A DNA stretch of 64,000 nucleotides from contig CM114273.1 of the NCBI GenBank assembly GCA_050084515.1, forward strand, positions 19,344,001-19,408,000. The letters run 5' to 3'. The translations under genes and the position numbers were made by a program. This DNA is from Blasia pusilla (taxonomy: Eukaryota; Marchantiophyta; Marchantiopsida; Blasiales). The notes beneath the pieces were generated by a model. The model saw nothing but the letters and a program-made list of their open reading frames with translations. It did no database searches and was not told the DNA's origin. Within the stretch, counting starts at the first letter, position 1; each line of letters opens with the position of its first letter. Positions 21,021 through 33,800 of the stretch are shown piece after piece.

Positions 21021-22150
21021 TTATAGTTACAATCCTTGTGTGGAAATTTCTCTTTGAATGTTGCATAAATGCCCCCCTCCTGAAATGGAGGGGTAAAAAA
21101 CGAAAATTCACGAGAATTTTTATTTTTAATTATTTTAAACTATCAGGTGCAATCGTCTACCGACGCATGTGAGAATCTTCGTATGACCAGAAAAACGGGA
21201 GTATGAAATCGAGTAAATCTAAAATCTACCGTAAGACCGGTGTAAAAGGGTACCATGGGAGTTTAGAAGTGATGCTAAAATCCGTTAAGTTTGAGTCCAA
21301 CTGTCCAATGCCGAAGGCCTTGCGTATTTCCTTCGTTTAACGTTCCGTTAGAATATTCTCTGGAATCTCTTGGTTGGTTTTGGCACTTTAGCAGGACTAC
21401 TTTTGCTTATTCGAAGTACCGTATTAGAACCCACATCGTATCGAAATCGGATCCTTGAAAGTCGCCACGCGAGCGACGCATGAACATAGAGAGGACCGGG
21501 CGTCCCTGGAGTGGAGAGTGCCAACGAATATGCTGTCATAACACATGACAGTCTCCGTAGAAGAACGGAGGAAAATAAAGCGAATCGCTGTCGTGGCGAT
21601 TTGTTCCTATACAGGATGGAGATAACCGCATGTAGGAGAATGTCCGGCTTAGTACCTGGGAGAAAATGTTCTACTATAGAGCACGAGCAAGACACATGGC
21701 CAGAGTCCGTCTACGTGAAAGTCGGATATTAATTTAAAATATCTCTGTTACAAAGATTTTAAAATTTTTTCAGCTTAATATCATGAAGCCTTTTTCTAAG
21801 GGATATATATATAGGTTTCTCCGGAAATATTTAAGATAAAGTAAGAAGAAAACTATAATTTTTGTTCAAAAAATTTGAAACTCCGTTCAGAGATGAAACA
21901 TGATGAGTAGATTCCGTACGAAATTTTCGATAGCAGGGATATATTACGAGGAGGAAAATAGGTAAGCGAATAAAATAGTTTAGAGTCAATGCGAGAAAGC
22001 GGGGCCTAGATACTAATTTCGCAATAATAATATTAACGATACACGACCCAAGTAGGTCTGAAGCCCTGCAATAATGTAAGCCCACCCGAAAATTCCCAGG
22101 ACCAGTACGAAGGCAGATTAGCACGTTAATTAATTCAAACACGAAGGATG
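21021..22150. other. Intermediate-complexity stretch, nothing recognised
   Basis: More balanced composition than the region to the left. ORFs at 21348-21695 (minus) and 21511-21732 (plus) lack known motifs. An old LTR or organelle-derived DNA were considered but not supported. Confidence 0.4.
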
Positions 22151-22957
22151 CCGGGAAAAGTGTCAGTCGGCCTGGCGTGATATTCTCGGCGGCGGGGAGT
22201 ACTTCCCGGTTACTCGTTGGTCACTGGTGAAGCCGGACAGCTACCTACGGTGCCGTAGTGTAGGCTAGGGTGGGCTGGGTTGGGATGCCGTAGCTTGCTC
22301 GGTGTGGTTGGGTGGTGCTGCTGTCTTCATGAGAGACGAGCGGGGTAACCTGATCGATCAGCGCTCTTCACCCGTCAGGTCTACACTCTACAGACGGCTG
22401 CCCAATTGTGTCGTTCTTGAGCCCCACTTGTCTGATTGCTACCTGAGGGTAAGCGGTTTCTTGTCACCCGTGTGCAGTGTTCCCTATCTTTCTGGGGGTG
22501 CCACTTCTTACCGATCTTTCAGGATCGACTTGATTTTGTTCAGATATATACAGTTAGCGAGAGAGAATAGAACTTTGTTCAATGCTATGTGCGAGAGGGT
22601 TCTTCGGGGACCCTCAAGTGAAGCTGCAATGGCCGTGAGAGGCTAGCGGTCGTAAGAAGAGGAGAAACGGTAGGTGTGGGCTACAGAGGTCTATCGCGTG
22701 ATCCTCGTGTTGAGATCAGTTTTGCTCCTCGCTGTGCTGCAGCGAGACGAACATTTCAGCTTGCATCCTTGTTGTCTCTTTTCTCTTCAGATTGCCCGTG
22801 ATCTCTCAAGTCGTTTTCTGTCATCCTTGCGTCTCTTGCTTTCTGCCCGTCTCTCTCTGGGGTCCCCGTGGACAAGAGAGCCAGAGAATCTCTCCGCGGG
22901 GTTTCTTTCATTTATTCTCTCTCTCAATACTTTTCGTCTGGCAACCGCGATCGCTTT

Positions 22958-23005
<48 letters not shown>

Positions 23006-23194
23006 CACACACGCCGTCTTTAGACTGATCTGTGAAACTAGGGAGGAGCAACCACACCGGTGCAGTAGAGGGGGTACTTAGTTCAGTGCTCTGGACATAT
23101 TTTCGCTAGCAAGGACACGTCTGGTGTTGAAATCTCCTTCGACGTTGCTGACAGGAGGGCTACTGGTAACTTGAGACGAGAAGAATCGCAAAGG
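22151..23194 (+). promoter_or_regulatory. Upstream and 5' leader region of the PHD-finger gene
   Basis: Higher-complexity sequence leading into the gene at 23195. A TATATA at about 22543 is a possible core promoter, and a pure TC run at 22961-23003 lies in the presumed leader. TC/GA tracts are common in plant 5' leaders. There is no experimental start site, so the assignment is tentative. Confidence 0.4.
22961..23003. repeat. TC dinucleotide microsatellite
   Basis: Forty-three bases of uninterrupted CT/TC, about 190 bases before the predicted start codon of the PHD-finger gene. Confidence 0.97.
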
Positions 23195-25064
23195 ATGAGA
23201 GGAGAGAAGAAAGGGGGTTGTTGCGTGGCAGAAGGGAAACCAGAGACGATCATGAACTCTGAAGCTTGGAATGAGGAGCGGAGTTTGAAGGAGCAGATTG
23301 ACGAAATATTTGGCGAAGAGATTGAGAGCATTGCGCGACGTATGGAGTGTAGCATGTGTGGAGATGTAGGCTTCTCTGAGCAGCTGCTCAGGTGTTCGCA
23401 TTGTCATGAACGGCTGGAGCACAAGTAATATTCCCTCACCAGCACCTACTTGTTTCATTTCGGCACGCCCTTCAGAGTTACTAAGAGTGAACTGATGGCT
23501 CACCATCTTTCCTGATGGCGTCGCTGCCTACATCTTCGCAGTACTAGCTTCTAGCATATGGTCCCTTAGTCTCTTTTTAAACTTTCAACGGAAGTAATGT
23601 CCGATTAAGTACTACATGATTTCCTACTCCATTTTTCCATCGTTGGTGTCTGGGCTTTCCATTCAAGGAAATGGGGTTTCGGGTGAGGGTATCAAGTAAT
23701 ACAGTCTGACTGGGCTGGTCCTTTCAGGAACAAGAAGTTTTTTGACCGCCCTGTAGCTTGCACTTCGGGATGCCAAGATAGTGTTTTTTCGCTATCCGCA
23801 ATCACCACTAGACAATTCGCCATCAGGAATGGATTTCACTGTCCCCATTGGCCAATGAAGGTCTGTCGAATAGCAGAGAGCTTGATCAGGTTCGTCTTAC
23901 CGGTTTAGAAACTCGGGACGGGGTCTTTAACACTACATCCAAGTTTTCTTCTATCCGCTTGGATATGTGGCCCCTGAAAATCTGTCCGATAAAGGAGCAC
24001 TACTACTTGCGTTACGTTGTCTCCAAGCCCTTCTCTCCAACTCGCCTCGGGATCCAAAGTCTGTAGCCGTCATTTCCGAGTTTCGTGTTCTTACAATTTG
24101 ATCTTATTGTTTCTCCTTGATGTTCCTGCGACGAGCTCAAGCACGACTCTCTTGCCCCAGTGCACGGTACGAGCCTGAAGATCACCTGAGCTGCCCGCTG
24201 AAAATAGTCAAGAGGCCCGAGACGGAGCTCGTATCCACTGGTGCTTCTTTGCCCGGTTCTTAGACGCCTAATCACATGACGTCGACAGTTCTTGTTTCGG
24301 GAAACTAGTTGGTAGGCTATGAGATTTCGTTAGGGGTTAAAGTACCATGATTTCGGGAACGAGGGTCCAAAAACCCCCCACCCACCTGAAACCCCAAGTA
24401 CAGTGCCGTCGGGTGCAGGAGTTCCTGACCTCGTATGAGCCTACAATGGTTGTTGTCCAGATTATGTGGTCAAGGCGGAAGGTAGTGTAATCATTTTCGG
24501 GACAGTCTAAGTGTACGTCCATATTTCTTCGCTTTAAATGCGCTAGGAAGTGTGTTCCACGATGTTTGCAGACTTTCACTCACGCTTGCGCGTGTGGATC
24601 GCAGGTACTGCTCCACTTCCTTCAGAGAATTGGGTTCAGACGACGCTGAGTGGGTTTGCGACTGGTGCTGGCCTTCCCAGAAGATTAAGTTGATGAAGTC
24701 TGAGAGACAGGAGTCACAAAGGAATGGGAAAAGGAGCTGTTCTCCCACCGGAATGACTAGAAATCACAATGGATTGGATCTCTTACTTGAGGTTGCTTGG
24801 GCGACGAACGATAAGTTCGATCTCTCTCCACCTGTCGTGACCAAAGGAGCGGCGAAAGAAACGAAGGAAACAAGTGGTTCTTCCGGTAGCGGTAGCAAGA
24901 GAAGACACAGCCCCGGACTGGACAGATGGAGCGTAACACAGAAGCGCGGTTGCTCAGTTAAGCAAGACAATATTTGGACTCGTACAGGGATTCAGTTGGA
25001 AAGGGCCAATTCGGCCAAGGGATTAGGTAGACGTTATCGGCTACTATCGAGCATGCTCTGCTGA
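23195..25064 (+). CDS. PHD-finger protein, two exons (23195-23424 and 24605-25064)
   Basis: A small nuclear-type protein of about 229 residues. Exon 1 ends at GAGCACAA followed by a GTAATA donor, and exon 2 begins after GATCGCAG. The join keeps the frame and completes a zinc finger split by the 1180-base intron. Ligands are Cys52, Cys55, Cys67, Cys70, His76, Cys79, Cys95 and Cys98 (Cys4-His-Cys3), with the expected Trp93 two residues before the last Cys pair. This is a PHD finger of the plant CGDxG...C..C...H..YC...WxCxxC type, usually a histone H3 tail reader. The rest is Ser/Lys-rich with basic patches and ends GRRYRLL, which I recall from related plant PHD proteins. Start: ATG at 23195 is the first in frame; Met20 is an alternative. 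No transposon features, so a host gene is likely. Confidence 0.75.
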
Positions 25065-28000
25065 ATCGAAATGGTTTTGGAGATCTCATGACGGCGATTC
25101 TTATGCGATTTTTACGAAATAAGTCACCGATCAGTTTTTACAGATCTCGAAATGACATGGAAAGATGAGGTCATTCAAGGATTTGAAGTAGTGCAAGGGT
25201 GACATGGAGCTAGGTAGGCGTGTCTGTGGTTTGGATGCAATCTTGCACTTCGCACTGGAAGCGGCGCACACGAGACACAGGTCAGTTGGACACACTGGTG
25301 TTCTAGCCGAAGGGTCGGTATCATTCTTCTATTCCCATGTTCGAAGCTGACAGGTTGAGGCACCTTAATTCCGGTGGAGCGGCGATGTACATATGTGGAA
25401 AGAGAAGCAGAGCGGCTGCGAGGAGCAGTCGGAGCAATTCCGAAATAGCAGAAAAGCAGTCTCAAGAGTAGATTAGAGTCTCAAGAGTAGATTCTCACCG
25501 GCTACTATTAGCTATCTAGAAGCTGTTGGACGTCAGTGTAGGGTGCAATACATTTCGGCCAGTGAACGTTGAAACTGAGGGCGTTGCGACTTCTCTCGTT
25601 CGAGTTCCATGATCTAGATGTACAGCGATCGTTTTCGTGTAAATATACTTGACTTTTTCCCTCGTCACAATCACGTGTTGTGGGGCTCCTTAATAGCTAG
25701 TCTGCCTGACTACAATCTGCCATTCTTGTTTGTCTCCTGAATCACGCGTGCACTCTCGCGGCCGCCGCCACCATTTGGGAACATGCGCGGTGGGGCCGGC
25801 CATTCGCGTGCGTCAAGTTTTCCGCCGCTGGGGCCACTACACGATCCTACGAGCATCATTTCTCGATATACATGTTCTAATATTCTGAGATCATCAAAAT
25901 GTGAAATCACCTTCGTGCAGGCTTAGCTTACCCTCCTTTCATTCGCTCCCTCTCCGCGTGTTCGTGCTTGGCAACGAGTCTGCCCTAATTCACTTTCAGC
26001 AACAAGTGTGCGTTCCCGATGTTTTACTTTTTCTGAAACCTTGCACGCTCACTGCGGAGATATCCCAGTAGCTCGTGATCGTCGCAATTGCTGAGCTCCA
26101 ATCCTCGAGCTCTAACGCTACGACCCGAACGTTACCATCGGAAGGGGCGGAATCAAGGAAGTACCAGCGGGACGCACATTTGATCGTGGTACAACTTTCA
26201 CTCGAACTTCCAAGCGGCACGAAGTTTCTGTTAGGTTCGTCCTCTATTATCATACATCACGGTGCGGCGGATTCGTGGAAGATCTAAAATAGTTTCCGAG
26301 CTCTCTACCACACGGCAAAACTGTCGTCATCCTCCTATCGCCACCGAAGCTGAGAGCCCAAAATTATAACCCAATCTCGAAAGCCTTAGTCCTTATTGAG
26401 CCGTCTCGGAAAATAAAACCACAAAGCGGATGTGAACCGGCCACCGCAGTATCGGGAAACTATCGCTCTGCAGGCGCGATCGTATGGTATACTAGAAATT
26501 TAAAGGTTAAATTTGTGGTGGTCCCTACGTTTGGTTACCCCTATGTAGTCCGATGTTCGGAACTCTTGAGTAAGTAACTCGGTCCTTTGCAGACGGTGGT
26601 ATTTGGTAGCGACTGCGCGCGATCTGGACTCGGTGTTATGTAGTCGTCAAGCGTGTCCAACGGCAGCCCATCAGAGAAATCGACGTTCCAACCAGCAGAG
26701 GCACCTCGTTACTTTCTTACTTTGTTGTGATCTCCCGGGAAAAGCTAGCTTTCTGAAAAAGATGATGACAGGCTTGCCCCACATCCGCTTGTAAAGTCGC
26801 AAATTATCTTTCGAACATTCGTGTTTGTAGTCTACTAGTTGAAACGACCTTCGAATCAATCCAATCGAGTACCCTGAAAGATCTGTAGCCCAGATCGATC
26901 TGATTTTAGGTGAAACTCTATCAGAGTAGCCAGCGGGGGACGAAGGCAATGTACTCCGACTGTAATATATTTCTATATATTTATCTGTATGTGTACGTAT
27001 ATCCGAGGGACGTGCACTTCTTGCATGATTCTGCTATCCCTACAACGCGAACGAACTTCCCGCAGCCGGGATTTCGCACGCCGTGGACCTCAGCCTTTCA
27101 AGGGTCTCCAAGCTATGGACATTCTGGACCAGCTCGACGAGCATGATTGTTGAGGAAGCTCAATCTCCACAATTTGTCACAACGAAACATCGCAAGAATT
27201 TCCCACTCCAGAAAATTGAGATATGTGTGGACTAACCCGTTCATGTAATTGTTAAAATTTCGATGGGATCGGGAGGAATCTGACTACTAGGCTTGAATTT
27301 GAGTGTTGCGTAGTGTCGTCATGGGGCGGTGCTGCTGCTCACACTTATGATCAATATCGGGCTCCACTGATGCTCTTGAAGTGATCTCGATCGTACGGGA
27401 AAATGGGACCTTGATCACGCTGGCTGCGAGCGCCCAGAGGATCCGGATATAGACACGTGCACGTTGCCGCGTCCCCAAGCTGGGCTCAAGTTACTAATCC
27501 CGGCGCAAGAGCTCGGCACTGAGTTCTGGAGATTACCGGATCTGGATCTTGCAACTCGCAGCTTGGTGAAGCTGTTGTTTTTTCGCCTACCTACAGGTCA
27601 GCAGCTGGTTCATGCTTCGGACTGAGCATAGCTGAATCTCCAGAAGAGAGAACAACCTAAAGCAACCACGAGGGGACCATTCTCATCCATTACTCTAATC
27701 ACCTCAAGGCATCTGACTTACAGCATTAGGTTAGTAGCAGAATATATTCACTTTCAAGTTGACCGATTTGATCATGGCTTGGTCATGGTCGACACTGGAA
27801 TTCCTGATAGAAATTTGTTGAAGAGTCGAAGTTGTGCACACACACTTCTATGCGTGTGTCCGGTTGGCCCTACCTAATTCACATCCGGTCCACCTAGCGG
27901 CAGGAAGACATTCAAGGGTCTCTGACCTCGTGAGCTCACACAACATGAGATGACTATGGATCTTGTTGGTTCGCTCCGAAAGCTCTTGGAAGAAGAAGCT

Positions 28001-28349
28001 GCTCGAAGATCCAAGGATAGCACATGACTAGATTGTTCTTCCGGAGAGGAAGGATGGGTAGGTGAACTACTAACGAAAGACCTTGCTTGTCCTCGTGACT
28101 AACGCGATAGCTTCGCTTCTCGTGCCTGGAAGCGAGTGTCGACCTACAACTGGGATTACTCGATCTCATAATTCTCATCCATCACCCGTGCTGGTTCCCG
28201 AGGCAGCGTCTGACAGCGGGCCAATCCGTCGTACTCTCGAAAGTGGAGTCCATATACATACATAGTACAAGGCGTGCTTCAAATAGAAGTTCCGGGACAG
28301 AAGTCGAAGACGATCGCAAAGGTCAGCAAGGTTGCAGCTTCATGATCAT
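25065..28349. other. Lower-repeat intergenic region, no gene recognised
   Basis: Balanced composition with many short ORFs and no family motifs. A 19-base tandem duplication (AGTCTCAAGAGTAGATT...) lies at 25458-25494. Exons of an unrecognised gene cannot be excluded. Confidence 0.4.
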
Positions 28350-28700
28350 GATGGTCAAAGTTTGCACACTGCACCTTGCACGAGATTCGTTCTCGACTTC
28401 AAACTCATTCGTAATTTGTTCAGGTGCTTTATTGTGGTAGATCATCCTACTACTATCAAAGCTCGCCTGGGCCTCGCTAAGAATGTATGTATACTAGTTA
28501 GTCAAAGCGCAGAAATGCACACTGCACTTTGTAATAGAATCTTCTTTCTCGAATGTGAGCACTTTGATCAAGCGCTCAGTTGATTTATTGTGGTAGATGA
28601 TCCATCCTATTATCAAAGCAATCCAAGCACACTAGTTAGTCAAAGCACGGAGGTGTACACTGCCCTTTGCAAGAGATGCCGTCAAGAATTTGAGCACTTC
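28350..28700 (+). repeat. Tandem repeat of about 140 bases, about 2.5 units
   Basis: Units start near 28354, 28500 and 28638, each with GTCAAAG...GCACACTGC/TACACTGC, ...CTTTGCA/CTTTGTAA..., TTATTGTGGTAGATSATCC and ATCAAAGC. In one plus frame the units translate in phase as VSQSAEMHTALCNR and VSQSTEVYTALCKR with FIVVDDP between, although one stop lies between them. The repeat may be a relic of a coding repeat or simply a non-coding tandem array. Confidence 0.7.
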
Positions 28701-30797
28701 TCGCTGCAGGCTCAGGGGGTTTCTGGCCGCGAAACATCCTCGACATCTCTTGTTGTCTCAAGTTGCAATCTGTGGTCGACTGAGATCCATCGTCGCACGA
28801 AAGGGCACCACTACTCAGCTGAGAGCCAAGGAGCGGCTGTCAGCTATAAACTGACGAGTCCGAGCCGCAAGTGAAGTACAAGAACCAGGCGGCAGGAGAT
28901 AAATGCTCAGAGCATAATTATCCCACTCAGTTTCAGACAAGCTGCTCATTCAAATCGAATGACGGAATAGAAGCTAGCGCCTTACTAGTTTAGCGAGCTC
29001 TGCGGTGAGAGGCGATCATGTGGGCATGGTATGCAGCAGTTTGCAGTAGCAGTGGAGATGGCTAGCACGCACCGTCGCAGATACCGAGGGGTTTATTTAT
29101 GCATGGTAGACACGTGCCATTCTGATTGAAAAGATGCTGGTCCTTTGCTGTCGAGACAATTGAGCCCGCGATTACCGAGACTATCCACCTGTAGGTATAT
29201 GTCCCCCAGCAGGAGCACCCTCGTCGGAGCGGAGGAGCAACATGGTTGGCCGTGTTCAGATTCTTCTTCAATTCAGAACCCCTCCCGATGCGGAATTTCT
29301 CATTATGTTTCCTTCCGTTTGCGGCCATATGGAGTATGAGCGTAGAAATATAGGCCCCGCAACAAATGAACAGTACATAGATAGCAAGAACAATAGTCCG
29401 CCGAGCAGTTCCTCGAACGTCGTTTGCAATGCAGGAATTGAGTCGTCACGCAATAATCCACTCGCACAGATATCCCCCGCATTCTGTGTCTTGGAAGCCC
29501 ATGGTAGAAGCATATTGTGTGCATCTCGCTAAGCTAACTTTCTAGACCCTCGAGCATCTGAAAGAGCGACATTCCGATAACATTGTATTAGAGACCAGTT
29601 TCCGGCCTAAGGATGGAGTGGGTTGCACTTCAGTACGATTGCAGTACCAGCGAGCGGGCAGCGCAGGCCTCCGCACCGAAAATGGCAAGGCGGATGGAGT
29701 ATTTCCAATTCATGCGATGCAAGGGGAGACAGAAGAAATCGTCGACGTCCCCACATTTTCCAGATAAACGTCCGGAGGCGCCAAGGATAACAGCTCGCGA
29801 AGGAGAGGCGAAGAATAAAAAATGCCACTTATGCGACATTGCGTCGTCGAGAGGCCCGTTGCGAAAGCGGTACGCGAGCAGAGGAGAAAGTATCCGACGT
29901 GATTAGCGTAAGGTAGTGTAGAGTAGAGTGGAATAGGGATAGGAGACGAGGCTGGCTGGCAGGCAGGCAAGGGCAGGGCAGGAGAGCAGCGCTGCAGGTG
30001 CGCTGCTTTGGCCGCTCCGACCGTGATCAGCACTGAACCCAAACATGATTCGCAGGGCCTTCTTCCACCACCGTGCTCGCTTCCCCGGTCTCTGGGAAAG
30101 CTGGCTATCTACATGAGCTGATTCCCCGGCCGCATCACCCGCAGGCAGGCAAAACAGGTGGTAGTTGGGAGCGGAAAGGCGAGCGTGATTGGGTGGAAGT
30201 CTCACGGATCGGACCGGACCGGACCGGACCGATGAGCTCCAGAGACATGGCAATCCCACCGTGCTCGGTCCGGCTTTTCGAACTCACCGTTGAAGGGCCG
30301 TGGAGAGGGGACCAAATGCGAAGGTGCGTCGCTTTCGGTGACTCCCCTCATGAATGTGGCTTCTGACAGGGTGGCCAAGAGTCAAGACAACTCTGCCCTC
30401 GGGATCTTTGCCAAACCCTCAAATGAATGCCCTGCTGCAGCCCAAAAGGCACCGCAGTACGCCCCCCCGTTCGCCCGGGGCACCTTAAAAGCGTTAAGGC
30501 CTTTTAGGTATGTCTTGATTGAAAAGAAGGCGACGCCATCTCCGGTCCAATGGTGTCCCCTGACTCCCTGACTCCCATCTTCTTCGGTCTACTCCGTTCG
30601 GGGCTCCTCTATTAACCCCATCCGCCTCGCCCGTCTGTCTCCGACGGTTGTTGAATCTTCTCTTTCTCCACTTCACTTGCCAGAATCCTTCCCCAGAGCC
30701 CCACGCCAGCGTAATCCCCATCCTTTGTACTTTATTGTCACCGCGAAATGCACCTTTTGTTTCTCTCTCGCTTCCCGTGCAGACGATCGTACCTTAT
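28701..30797. other. Intergenic region with simple repeats, no gene recognised
   Basis: No supported coding region. Short GC-rich simple repeats occur, for example GGCTGGCTGGCAGGCAGGC near 29950 and a (CGGAC)4-like run at about 30208-30230. The ORF at 29613-29906 is basic but has no known motif. Confidence 0.4.
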
Positions 30798-30838
30798 CGT
30801 CCGTCCGTCCGTCCGTCCGTCCGTCCGTCCGTCCGTCG
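30798..30838. repeat. CCGT tetranucleotide microsatellite
   Basis: About ten uninterrupted copies of GTCC/CCGT. The several overlapping ORFs here are produced by the repeat and are not genes. Confidence 0.97.
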
Positions 30839-33800
30839 TCGCCTCCCTGCCTTTTGGAGTTTGGAAGCCCCATCCGTCCGCCCCGCGCTCCCCGTCCGTC
30901 GGTGTGTACCTTCGGCCCGTTTCGAATAGCATGTCATTGGTGTCATGGAACTCATTCGGCTGGGCAGCCGGGCCCGTGACACCTTCTTCCCAACCCTGGA
31001 TCAACAAATGAACAGTACGACTAGCAGTTTCCATTCCTTGCTGTCTTCCTCCCGTGCTTATCGCGTTCCACATTCTCCCGTTCGGATCCCTTCCGACGTC
31101 GTCCCTCTACGCTCTGTGGATCATTCCCTCTATTCTCTTCCATCCCCTTTAAAATAAATGAACGTCCTGCTCATGATGATCCTCACATCTCGCTCCTTCC
31201 TGCCCTCCGATCCATGAGCTTCCGCGGGGACGGGCGCGCGCGATGGCGCCGCCCGGCCGCCGGGACGAGAGGATAGCAGGCCCCCTTCTTTCTCCTCCGG
31301 GCCGGGGTTTTTTTTTTCTCCCTCATTTGTATCCTGATGGGTTTCCCATCCTATTTTCTATTTATATATATTATGAAAATCCCTGACATGTCCATCAGCC
31401 GCCAGCTGCTGTGGCACAAAAGTGCAGTCACAAGGCATGCCCCGTCGCCTGCAACTCCCGCCGGCAGACGTCACGTACACAAAGAGTACGTGTCAGACAC
31501 GGGAGCTGAATGAGTAAAAGCACCATGGTCGAAAGCAAGAAGTGGAAGCAGAGAAGCAGCACGCTTTATCACTTTCACCCGTAGGTGAAACTTGGAGCTC
31601 CATGCAATCACTCCACGTGGTCGATTCTCCGATTCCGGCCGTTTCCGTCGCGGTTTAAGTTTCACCGCGGCACCGCCCTTAACACAAATTGCCCCCGGGT
31701 AACGCCACCACGAAGCCCACGTGGCTCCAGATCCTTCGTACTGTCGTCTCCCTTAGTCATGAAACCTTAGATGCGTTCTCATCTCACGGACAGCGCAACC
31801 AGCGATTAAAAAATTATCTCCCATATAATTCTGGTTTCTTAGGTTTACAATGATGGAGCTCCGCAGCGGCCGTTTCGCATGGGCGCCTCGTAGGTCAAAC
31901 CATGTAACCGAACCTGCCTTGCCGGGTACAGCAAACGGTATTACATGACGTGGTGGCCTTAAATCTGGACACGTGACATTGATATTGGCCCAAACTAGAT
32001 ATGTACGAGTCCATTACCGGGAACTTACCTTCTCGGTATATGCGAAGATTTTCTTGGCCTCCGAGGTCCTGTCTTCTTGTAATAAACGGGATGTGAAGTT
32101 GTGAACGCAGTGGCGTCTAGGTGACGCGGAATGGCTCGACAGTAAATCTTTCTGTCGCGGTAGAGTAATGTGAATCGTAAGGGACGCCGGTGGTCCTTTG
32201 TGGCGTGGGGCGGCGTGGCGTGGCGTGGCGTGGGGAAACGGCGCTGATAGCGGGGGGTATTGTTGAGAATGTTGCGTCTTTGATTTGTTGGCAAGGAACG
32301 CAGCGATAACGTCAGCGATGAGAAAGAGGGACTGAGAGAAAGAGAGAGAGATGTTGTTTTTGGCCCAGGTTTGGATGGAGAGAGAGTGAAACGCGGATGG
32401 GTATGGGCGTGCATGGAATCGGTGTTTTCATGGCTAGAGGTGACAAGGCAGCAGATATGATTTTGTTTAGGTTTGTCAACAACCTTTTTCGGTCGAAGTG
32501 GACAGGCTGTAAGCAAGTCTCGGCACAGCGTGTGTCCGAAAAGAGCGGAGGCCAATTAGAAATGATTTCCTGGATCTCGTCTCACAGCAGATGATTTCAT
32601 CTTATGACTCCCGTTTTTCATGGCTCCTGATAGGTTTCGCATATTGGTTCCTCTCCTTGGGCTGCGCTTATCTCGGCTGTCGCGATAGATGAACCGAGAC
32701 CTACCGCATCAACAGCTAAAATGCTCCGAATGTTTCTCTACTGCTCAGATGACGATTATCTTCAGGTGCTGGCATACATGTCTACTTGATTTTCCTCGAG
32801 ATCAAACGATTGTTTCGAACTCGTCCTCTATTTTCCCTCAGTGTCTGCAGTCCACACCAACCTCCCTGTCGTTTCTTGCATCTTCGAGCGACACCTGACA
32901 GTGTTCGGTGAGTAATGCAATTTGAAAAAGGATAATCGACTGAGCTCCGGGACGTATAAGCCGTTAATGTTTAGGTATTTTCGAATGGTATCATCGGATG
33001 CAGCGGTGCCCAGCTCGATCATTTGTGGAATTGGAATGCTAACATTAATCGGTCAAGTATGAAGTTATGATTGTCAAGTGCAGCAGGACTGGGCGTGAGT
33101 GGACATAGGGATATGGCGTAAGGTTCAAAACAACCTCGTTAAACTGTTTTGAATCTCGGGAGTCGGTGGACCAAAATACTCAGATTTCCAACCTACATCT
33201 GTGGTTCTGATATACCAATGGACGGGCGATCTCGGGGTTCAGTTCATCTACATTCATCCCTGACGACCTTTCTTCCTGCGCACAATAAAACTAACCGCAT
33301 CCTAAAACATTCTGACGAACCGCGCGTCGCTGCGGATGGATCATTCGGGGATTTTCGAATCAAATTCGGACCAACTAGGATTCTTATCGGCTACTGCTCT
33401 AATCTTTTTGGGCCGTTTCGATACGTCTTTGTTGCACCACTCGTTGGGCATCGCTCGCGTGGAGCTTATTCCCGGCCTGACTGGATGCGTTAGTAGGTTT
33501 CCTGAGTAATATCTCCTGGATAATATTTAAGTTGAGTGCGGTTCGAATCGACGCTGCTGTTCTGGCTCGATCGTCGTCATGTCTTCTTCAACGAAATATC
33601 GAACGGAATGGACGGAATCCCACGAGAGCCATAGAGCGATAGTGCCAAAGTATTTTCCATCGCTTTATGAGGGGCTTTTAAGCACACGAGCGACATTCGT
33701 ACTCAACATGTAGCTCGACCATGTGGAAGTCGACTATAAGTAATGGCAAGATCCATACTAATGCCGAGCATGGATTCCTGGCTATGGAGTCAGTATATCT

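Noticed and set aside
21050-21740. Possible organellar or group II intron sequence
   Set aside because: Composition and a few stem-like pieces suggested it, but no domain V or gene match could be shown by eye.
22674-23081. ORF with Ser-Leu repeats upstream of the PHD-finger gene
   Set aside because: It is a translation of the TC run at 22961-23003 and is not in frame with the gene.
29613-29906. Possible small basic protein gene
   Set aside because: No conserved motif, overlapping ORFs on the other strand of equal quality, and no splice or promoter support.
30648-31073. ORFs with VRPSVRPSVRP-type repeats on both strands
   Set aside because: They are translations of the CCGT microsatellite at 30798-30838.
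32025-32555. A 176-residue minus-strand ORF
   Set aside because: The translation is low-complexity Ser/Thr/Pro/His/Arg generated by GA-rich and GGCGT repeats on the plus strand. No domain or conserved block.
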